Assembly (NCBI GenBank): GCA_019348445.1
Contig: JAHWJK010000051.1
Coordinates: 1,641 to 11,748 of the forward strand
Length of the DNA: 10,108 nucleotides
Direction of reading: 5' to 3'
Source: Actinomycetota bacterium
GTDB lineage: Bacteria > Actinomycetota > CADDZG01 > WHSQ01
Below are positions 5,925-10,108 of this stretch, in pieces. Under the pieces are notes generated by a model. The model did not search any database, was not told the origin of the DNA, and saw only the letters and a list, made by a program, of their open reading frames with translations. A program made the translations under genes and the position numbers. How positions within the stretch are numbered: position 1 is the stretch's first letter; each line of letters starts with the position of its first letter.

Positions 5925-7114
5925 TCCGCGCGCTCGCGGCCGCTGCGACGGCGGTCGTCGTTGCACTTGCCGCTCCGGCCTCCGCCCAGGTTCCGGAGCC
6001 CGAGGTCGTCGTCGAGGGTGTCGAGTTTCCGACCGGGATCGACTTCTCGCCCGACGGGAAGTCGATGTACGTCAACGAGCGGGCCGGTCGCGTCCGCGTC
6101 GTAGAGCGCGGCAAGCTTCGCGCCGAGCCCCTGGCGACGATCCCGACAACGACTGCGGGCGAGACGGGGTTGCTGGACGTCGCGGTCTCGCCCGACGGCG
6201 AAATGCTCTACGTATTTGCGACTCATCCCGGAGCGGGGGCCAACCGCGTGCTCGCGCTACCTGCATCGGGCGGTGATCCCGAAGTCGTGGTCGACGGGCT
6301 GCCTGCGGCGCTGTATCACAACGGTGGTGCCGTCGCCTTCGATGATGACGGAAACCTGCTCGTGTCGAACGGAGAGATACACGACAGCGGCGATGCACAA
6401 GATCCCGATCAGCTCGGCGGCAAGATCTATCGCTTCACGCCGTCCGGTTCGGCGGTGGAAGGCAACCCGTTCGGAGCTGCGATCGCGCTCGGGTTGAGGA
6501 ACCCGTTCGGGATGACCGTCGATCCCCTCACGGGAGACGCGTTCGTGACCGACAACGGTCCGACGTCGCATGACGAGGTCAATCGGATCGTCGTCGGTGG
6601 CAACTACGGGTGGCCCGACGTCTTAGGGATCGCGGGGGACGCGCGTCCGTCCGGTCCGGGCGACTACCACGACCCGGTATCGGTTCGAGAGGACATCGTC
6701 GTACCGACCGGCATTGCGGTAGCCGACCCCGCCACCGCGCAGGAAGACGTCGCGGGAGACGTCTTCTACGGCACCTATGCCGAGCAGACGATCCGCCGCA
6801 TCGAACTGAACGAGTCACGCGACACGGCGTTGTCCGATGAGGTCTTCATCGAGGAGGACGATCCCGTGATCGCAGTGGAGTGGGGGCCGCGCGGGCTGTA
6901 CTACTCAACCCCGACCGCTATCAAGGTCATCCCTCTCGTCGCGCAGCGGCGCTCACCGACACCCGTGCAAACAACCACTCCTTCGTCACCGCCGGACAGA
7001 CGCGACGGAGCCCCCGCTTCTAACGGGGGCTCCGGTTCGATCTATCTGTGGTTCGGAGCGATCGCAGTCATTGTGACTGCAGTTGTCTTACTCCGGCGCT
7101 ACCGCCGTTCCTAG
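5921..7114 (+). CDS. Membrane-anchored glucose/sorbosone dehydrogenase-type (PQQ sGDH-like) beta-propeller protein, CTG start
   Basis: This protein (397 aa from CTG) resembles soluble PQQ-type glucose/sorbosone dehydrogenases, which oxidise aldoses outside the cytoplasm. Signs are GIDFSPDGKSMYVNERAGRV near the N-terminus, ETGLLDVAVSPD (81-92), HNGGAVAFDDDGNL (133-146; His133 matches the usual active-site His block), GLRNPFGMTVDP (191-202) with the Arg-Asn pair, SHDEVNRI, and NYGWPD (228-233). The first ATG (6065) would remove a clear signal peptide (hydrophobic AAAATAVVVALAAPASA, cleavage near 22) and the first propeller strand. The frame has no ATG, GTG or TTG between the stop at 5873 and that ATG. 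I therefore start at CTG 5921, which overlaps the DUF3105 stop (CTGA) downstream of AAGGA. A C-terminal helix (about 374-391) followed by RRYRRS anchors it to the membrane. PQQ use and substrate are inferred. The last 27 bp overlap the convergent gene. Confidence 0.82.
   Translation: MIRALAAAATAVVVALAAPASAQVPEPEVVVEGVEFPTGIDFSPDGKSMYVNERAGRVRVVERGKLRAEPLATIPTTTAGETGLLDVAVSPDGEMLYVFATHPGAGANRVLALPASGGDPEVVVDGLPAALYHNGGAVAFDDDGNLLVSNGEIHDSGDAQDPDQLGGKIYRFTPSGSAVEGNPFGAAIALGLRNPFGMTVDPLTGDAFVTDNGPTSHDEVNRIVVGGNYGWPDVLGIAGDARPSGPGDYHDPVSVREDIVVPTGIAVADPATAQEDVAGDVFYGTYAEQTIRRIELNESRDTALSDEVFIEEDDPVIAVEWGPRGLYYSTPTAIKVIPLVAQRRSPTPVQTTTPSSPPDRRDGAPASNGGSGSIYLWFGAIAVIVTAVVLLRRYRRS
7007..7033. terminator. 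Terminator-like GC-rich hairpin inside coding sequence
   Basis: A perfect 10-bp inverted repeat, GGAGCCCCCG (7007-7016) and CGGGGGCTCC (7024-7033), encloses a 7-nt loop. It lies within the linker before the C-terminal membrane helix of the dehydrogenase-like gene. On the minus strand it lies 54 nt after the stop of the convergent secreted-protein gene, so it is best placed to stop that transcript. No T-tract follows on either strand, which weakens the call; U-less hairpin terminators are reported in actinobacteria. Confidence 0.45.
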
Positions 7115-7660
7115 CCAGATCGTCAGCGTCGCGTCCGTACCGGGGGTGAGGTAGGCGTTGCTGCGGATCGTGAATCCCTCACATGTGGCCACGGGGTAAC
7201 CGCTGATCGACTCGTAGTTGGTGCCGCCGTTCCCGCCCGAGCTGAATGGCCCGACGGGGGTCGGGTTGAACGCACCCGAGGAGGCGACTTCTCCTCCACC
7301 GCCATCCAGCAGGTAGAGGTCGAGGTCGTGGAAGTCGGAGAACTCTTGCAGGATGTAGAGGCCGCTGGCGGGGCCGTTGACCTGGATGTTGAAGAACTTC
7401 TCTTCGTTGAGAAGGTGTGACCCATCGAACGGGTTGCTCGGACCGGCAGGACCGTGCTCGTACTCGATGACCACCGGCTTCGCCTCGGTCGCCTTTTTCG
7501 TGATCGTGACGACCTCGCCCTCGGCGGCGGCCTCGACGCCCGGCGTGAACTGACCGCACTTCTTCTTCTTACCGGCCGTGGCCGGTGCAACGAACACGCC
7601 ACCTACGAGCGCGACGGCGGCGAGAACCGCTACGAACCGCGTGATGCGAGCTGCTTTCAT
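7088..7660 (-). CDS. Secreted protein of unknown function, probably beta-sandwich
   Basis: This 190-aa protein has a textbook signal peptide: Lys/Arg near the N-terminus, a hydrophobic core (about 9-26) and a cleavage site after APATA (29). The mature protein starts with a Lys cluster (31-34) and Cys35. The rest is beta-rich with alternating hydrophobic and polar residues, such as EVVTITKKA and FFNIQVNGPASGLYILQEFSDFHDLDLYLLD. It also has Gly/Ser/Asn-rich turns and a second Cys (160) in PVATCEGFTIR that may pair with Cys35. The LDLYLLDGGGGEVASSG stretch resembles bacterial pre-peptidase C-terminal-type beta-sandwich domains, but I cannot confirm that family. A strong Shine-Dalgarno (AGGGGGAAGG on the minus strand) lies just before the ATG. 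The gene converges on the dehydrogenase-like gene with a 27-bp overlap and diverges from the Asp-box gene across 198 bp. No function can be assigned. Confidence 0.85.
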   Translation of the reverse strand: MKAARITRFVAVLAAVALVGGVFVAPATAGKKKKCGQFTPGVEAAAEGEVVTITKKATEAKPVVIEYEHGPAGPSNPFDGSHLLNEEKFFNIQVNGPASGLYILQEFSDFHDLDLYLLDGGGGEVASSGAFNPTPVGPFSSGGNGGTNYESISGYPVATCEGFTIRSNAYLTPGTDATLTIWLGTAVAPE

Positions 7661-7713
7661 GCCTTCCCCCTGTCTCTACCGGGTGGTTGCTTCCTTTTTC
7701 AGGCGCTACTTCT

Positions 7714-7727
7714 GGCAGAGTTCTGCC
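7714..7727. repeat. Perfect inverted repeat, candidate operator
   Basis: GGCAGA-GT-TCTGCC is a 14-bp perfect inverted repeat with a 2-bp centre, 53 bp upstream of the minus-strand start and about 130 bp upstream of the plus-strand start. It has the size and symmetry of a dimeric repressor site. No regulator for it is evident in the window. Confidence 0.4.
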
Positions 7728-7738
7728 TCGGCAGTGGC

Positions 7739-7753
7739 ATTCCTGCCTGGAAT
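7739..7753. repeat. Short perfect inverted repeat ATTCC-N5-GGAAT
   Basis: ATTCC (7739-7743) and GGAAT (7749-7753) flank TGCCT. It sits between the other inverted repeat and the possible RNA leader, so it may be a second regulator site for the divergent pair. Short repeats of this size also arise by chance. Confidence 0.3.
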
Positions 7754-7846
7754 TAGGGCGTCTCGATCCGGAGCTGCGGCCGTGGCGATCCCCCGTGCAG
7801 GGATGCCCGGGGGTAGCGGCGAAATGCCACGTCACGGCCCCGAAAC

Positions 7847-7858
7847 GGAGGATCCTCC
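7847..7858 (+). promoter_or_regulatory. Shine-Dalgarno inside a perfect 12-bp palindrome
   Basis: GGAGGATCCTCC directly abuts the ATG at 7859. GGAGG (7847-7851) is a near-ideal ribosome binding site 7 nt before the start, and it supports this start codon. Because the string is fully self-complementary, the mRNA could fold GGAG onto CTCC with a GATC loop, or pair between two mRNAs, masking the site. Confidence 0.7.
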
Positions 7859-9310
7859 ATGCGCGTGCGTCTCTTGCTCGTCCCCGCCCTTCTGCTGTCC
7901 TTGCTTCCGCTGGCGGGTGCCGCGCGATCGGCGTCGGTGTCCTGTCCCAAGCCGAAGCCTCCGAAGCTGTCGTTCGACAAGCCAACCTTCATCGACAGGA
8001 ACCGCGCCGGCGGCGAACCCGTGAGCATCGTGGCGCAGGACGGTTCGATCATCGTCTCCGCCCACGCCGGGACGACCCACATCTACAAGGACCCCGAGGC
8101 TGCGGGCGGCGTCGGCGACTTCGCCGGCAGCTACTACAACCAGACCCTCAATTGGCGCTCGACCGACGGCGGCAAGACGTGGAAATACGTCGGTGTGGCC
8201 GGGCAGCCGCTCGGGCCGCACAGCCCCACCTCGACGGGTTTCTCGGACCCGGATCTCACGATGGACGCGGGCGGGCGGATCTACAACGTCGAGATCGACC
8301 TCGCCAACGTCGCGGTGTTCTCGAGCCCCGACGACGGACAGTCATGGCCTCTCGCGAATCCGGTTGCCGGGTCGGGGGACAGGCCGTGGGTGACGGGGGC
8401 CGAGAAGGACGAGGTGTTCCTCTACATCAACCTTCCCAGGCAGCTGTGGCGTTCGACCGACGGCGGCCTGACGTTCCTTCCGGTGCAGCAGAAGACCCAA
8501 GGCGGGCTCCCCGTCCGAAGCAAGATGCTCGTCGATCCGCTCAACCCCAAGGATGGGCTGATCGGTCCGACCGAGACCGGTGGAGTGGCGATCTCCGGCG
8601 ACGACGGCCAGACGTGGAAGACCTACCACGACGTCGGCCTCGGGAGCTCGACCCAGTTCTTCGGTGCGATCGCGGCAGATCGCGCGGGATGGATCTACTC
8701 GGCCGCGGCCGGTGGGTATAGCGGTTCCAACGACACCGAGCCCGACGGCGAGGTGACGTTCAACTACTTCAACCGCGATACGCGCAAGTGGGCATCGAAG
8801 GCGATCGAGATCCCGATCCCCGAAGGAGATGCACTGTGGCCGTGGATCGTCGCAGGCGACGATGGACGGGTTGCGGTGACGTGGTATCAGACGCACGGTA
8901 AGAACTCGGACAAGTTCTACGCGTACGCGGCATACACGACGAACGGACATGGTTCCTACGTCACCTGTTCGGATGGTGCGAAGCGCTTCGTCGAGCCGCA
9001 GTTCTCGGTCACGAACGCATCGGGCCGTCCGATCCACAAGGGCAAGATCTGTCTCAGTGGGACGACGTGCAACGCAAGCACGAACTTCGAAGGCGGCGAT
9101 CGTCGTCTCGGGGACTTCTTCACGATCAACTTCGATCACAAGGGCAATCTGTTCATCGCCTCGGGAGACACGACCCTGAAGAGCCCGACCGGAGGCCCGA
9201 AGCCCGTGGCGAACCCGATCTTCATCAAGCAGGACTCGGGCGCAAAGCTGCTTAAGAAGCCGGACAAGGTCCGTGAGTCGCGGTGCCTGTTCCCGCTGCC
9301 CAGCTGCTGA
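7859..9310 (+). CDS. Secreted Asp-box (BNR/sialidase-fold) beta-propeller protein
   Basis: This 483-aa exported protein has a signal peptide (LLLVPALLLSLLPLAGAARSA, residues 5-25) with cleavage likely near Ala25-Ser26. Four Asp-box motifs (S-x-D-x-G-x-T/S-W/F) are visible: STDGGKTW (101-108), SPDDGQSW (156-163), STDGGLTF (199-206) and SGDDGQTW (246-253). They mark blades of a sialidase-like beta-propeller. Asp-boxes are structural and occur in sialidases, xyloglucanases, photosystem II assembly factors and sortilin-like proteins, so they do not prove glycosidase activity. The second half (about 260-455) has no obvious Asp-box but continues the propeller-like pattern. Six Cys (29, 370, 398, 404, 476, 483) could form disulfides; the last is the C-terminal residue. 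Translation starts from the palindromic GGAGG site. I cannot name a substrate; a carbohydrate-binding or hydrolytic role outside the cell is the likeliest guess. Confidence 0.85.
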   Translation: MRVRLLLVPALLLSLLPLAGAARSASVSCPKPKPPKLSFDKPTFIDRNRAGGEPVSIVAQDGSIIVSAHAGTTHIYKDPEAAGGVGDFAGSYYNQTLNWRSTDGGKTWKYVGVAGQPLGPHSPTSTGFSDPDLTMDAGGRIYNVEIDLANVAVFSSPDDGQSWPLANPVAGSGDRPWVTGAEKDEVFLYINLPRQLWRSTDGGLTFLPVQQKTQGGLPVRSKMLVDPLNPKDGLIGPTETGGVAISGDDGQTWKTYHDVGLGSSTQFFGAIAADRAGWIYSAAAGGYSGSNDTEPDGEVTFNYFNRDTRKWASKAIEIPIPEGDALWPWIVAGDDGRVAVTWYQTHGKNSDKFYAYAAYTTNGHGSYVTCSDGAKRFVEPQFSVTNASGRPIHKGKICLSGTTCNASTNFEGGDRRLGDFFTINFDHKGNLFIASGDTTLKSPTGGPKPVANPIFIKQDSGAKLLKKPDKVRESRCLFPLPSC

Positions 9311-9315
9311 ACGAT

Positions 9316-9321
9316 TAGTCT
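9316..9321 (+). promoter_or_regulatory. Possible -10 hexamer (TAGTCT) of a leaderless glpX start
   Basis: TAGTCT lies 9 nt before the glpX ATG, in the 20-bp gap after the Asp-box gene, and no Shine-Dalgarno is present. The spacing is a little long for a strictly leaderless mRNA and no -35 is apparent. Readthrough from the gene upstream is an alternative source of transcript. Confidence 0.28.
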
Positions 9322-9330
9322 TCGTCCCAC

Positions 9331-10108
9331 ATGACAGCCCCAGTCCGGGACAACCCGGATAGGAACCTCGCGCTCGAGCTCGTGAGAGTGACCGAAGCCG
9401 CCGCTCTCGCCGCGGCTCGATGGATGGGGCGGGGGGACAAGGAGGCGGCCGACCAGGCCGCGGTCGACGCGATGCGGATCCTGATGGACACGGTTCCCAT
9501 GGACGGTTGCGTCGTGATCGGCGAGGGCGAGAAAGACAACGCGCCGATGCTCTACAACGGCGAGCACATCGGTAACGGACAGCCTCCGGTCGTCGACATC
9601 GCGGTCGACCCGATCGATGGGACGACGCTGACCGCGAAGGGCATGAATGGAGCTCTGGCGGTCGTCGCACTCGCAGAGCGCGGAACGATGTTCGATCCGG
9701 GGCCGTGCGTCTACATGGAGAAGTTCGTGGTCGGTGAGTACGCGGCCGATCAGATCGACCTCGATGCACCGATCTCCGACAATCTCGAGAAAGTGGCGAA
9801 AGCGAAAGGTGCTTCGGTCGCGGATCTCACCGTGTGCATCCTCGATCGCGACCGCCACGAGCAGATCGTCAAAGAGGTTCGCGCCGCGGGCGCACGTATC
9901 AAGTTCATCACCGACGGAGACGTCGCCGGCGCCATCTCCGCGTCACGCGACGCCAGCAGCGTGGATGTGTTGATCGGCATCGGAGGAACCCCGGAGGGTG
10001 TCATCGCGGCATGCGCGATCAAGTGCCTCGGCGGGACGATCCTGGGGCGGCTATGGCCGCGCAACGAGGACGAACGACGTGCTGCGCTCGACGCGGGTTA
10101 CGACCTCG
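9331..10108 (+). CDS. glpX: Fructose-1,6-bisphosphatase class II (GlpX), C-terminus cut by window end
   Basis: This gluconeogenic enzyme hydrolyses fructose-1,6-bisphosphate to fructose-6-phosphate in the cytosol, using divalent metal. The first 259 residues are in the window, of roughly 320-340 expected. Visible family blocks are RNLALELVRVTEAAALAAARWMGRGDK (around 11-37; Asp36 in the metal-site GDK), VVIGEGEKDNAPML (61-74), VDIAVDPIDGTTLTAKG (88-104), the ITDGDVAGAI segment (193-202) and GIGGTPEGV (216-224) with the expected active-site Glu222. The ATG at 9331 gives the usual GlpX N-terminus. It is 20 bp after the Asp-box gene on the same strand, with no Shine-Dalgarno and only a TAGTCT hexamer upstream. 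Its function appears unrelated to the secreted gene before it. The reading frame is open to the last base, so the truncation is from the window, not a mutation. Confidence 0.96.
   Translation, partial: MTAPVRDNPDRNLALELVRVTEAAALAAARWMGRGDKEAADQAAVDAMRILMDTVPMDGCVVIGEGEKDNAPMLYNGEHIGNGQPPVVDIAVDPIDGTTLTAKGMNGALAVVALAERGTMFDPGPCVYMEKFVVGEYAADQIDLDAPISDNLEKVAKAKGASVADLTVCILDRDRHEQIVKEVRAAGARIKFITDGDVAGAISASRDASSVDVLIGIGGTPEGVIAACAIKCLGGTILGRLWPRNEDERRAALDAGYDL

Larger units (their letters stand above)
7661..7858. other. Divergent intergenic region rich in inverted repeats; possible structured leader
   Basis: This region separates two divergent secreted-protein genes. Near 7680 it contains the Shine-Dalgarno of the minus-strand gene, then two short perfect inverted repeats. 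From about 7778 to 7839 the sequence could fold as RNA on the plus strand: GGCCGTG (7778-7784) pairs with CACGGCC (7833-7839), enclosing ATCCC/GGGAT (7788-7792 with 7800-7804) and a small GGC-GAAAT-GCC hairpin (7818-7828). No convincing -35/-10 pair is visible on either strand. A riboswitch or thermosensor is possible but not shown. Confidence 0.4.

Noticed and set aside
4428..5966. A 512-codon open frame on the minus strand
   Set aside because: It runs antisense through bldD and the DUF3105 gene, is Arg-rich and low in recognisable domains; it is an artefact of high GC content.
7778..7858. Cyclic-di-GMP-I (GEMM) riboswitch before the Asp-box gene
   Set aside because: The GGCGAAATGCCACG stretch looks faintly like the GEMM core, but the expected GGGCAAACC block and tetraloop-receptor parts are missing, so I do not call it.
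8342..9769. A 475-codon open frame on the minus strand
   Set aside because: It lies antisense to the Asp-box protein and glpX, both well supported; composition is Arg/Pro/Ser-rich as expected for a shadow frame.
1..10108. Mobile element, CRISPR array, tRNA, rRNA or defence island
   Set aside because: No transposase, integrase, direct-repeat array, terminal inverted repeats or RNA-gene signatures were seen; base composition and gene types look like core chromosome.

Overview
The window looks like chromosomal DNA of a high-GC, probably uncultivated Actinomycetota bacterium. The best lineage marker is a BldD-type regulator with a complete cyclic-di-GMP-binding signature. A UsfX-like anti-sigma/stress-sigma pair, bacterial Ku and an actinobacterial-style GlpX fit the same assignment. 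Several genes seem to have leaderless starts, with a TANNNT hexamer 7-9 nt before the start codon and no Shine-Dalgarno sequence. I cannot fix the class or genus. I see no rRNA, tRNA, CRISPR array, transposase, integrase or attachment site.

Layout. (1) Bases 8-4069, minus strand, are one tightly packed cluster read in the order ku, RsbW/UsfX-like anti-sigma factor, SigB/SigF-family sigma factor, class A penicillin-binding protein. The joints are an 8-nt gap, a 4-nt overlap (GTGA) and a 4-nt overlap (ATGA). This puts double-strand-break repair, general stress transcription and peptidoglycan synthesis in what looks like one transcription unit. (2) Bases 4070-4259 form a divergent promoter region with a palindrome closely matching the published BldD box. 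It is followed by bldD on the plus strand. (3) A small four-helix membrane protein (minus) converges on bldD; the two share a CTAG that supplies both stop codons. (4) A 25-bp divergent gap (5090-5114) holds two overlapping, oppositely oriented -10-like hexamers. It leads into a plus-strand pair: a membrane-anchored DUF3105 protein and a membrane-anchored glucose/sorbosone dehydrogenase-type beta-propeller protein. The second gene has no ATG/GTG/TTG start that keeps its signal peptide and appears to start at CTG inside a CTGA overlap. (5) A secreted 190-aa protein (minus) converges on the dehydrogenase with a 27-bp overlap. (6) A 198-bp divergent region rich in inverted repeats precedes a secreted Asp-box (BNR/sialidase-fold) protein (plus). 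(7) Next is glpX, class II fructose-1,6-bisphosphatase, cut by the window edge.

How the parts relate. The minus-strand cluster is plausibly a stress/damage unit whose sigma factor is held by its anti-sigma partner; no anti-anti-sigma gene is present here. bldD is likely autoregulated through the operator found upstream and responsive to cyclic-di-GMP. The DUF3105/beta-propeller pair probably works together at the outer face of the membrane. The best candidates for something new are the Ku-sigma-PBP operon, the symmetric bidirectional leaderless promoter, and the CTG-started DUF3105-dehydrogenase couple.
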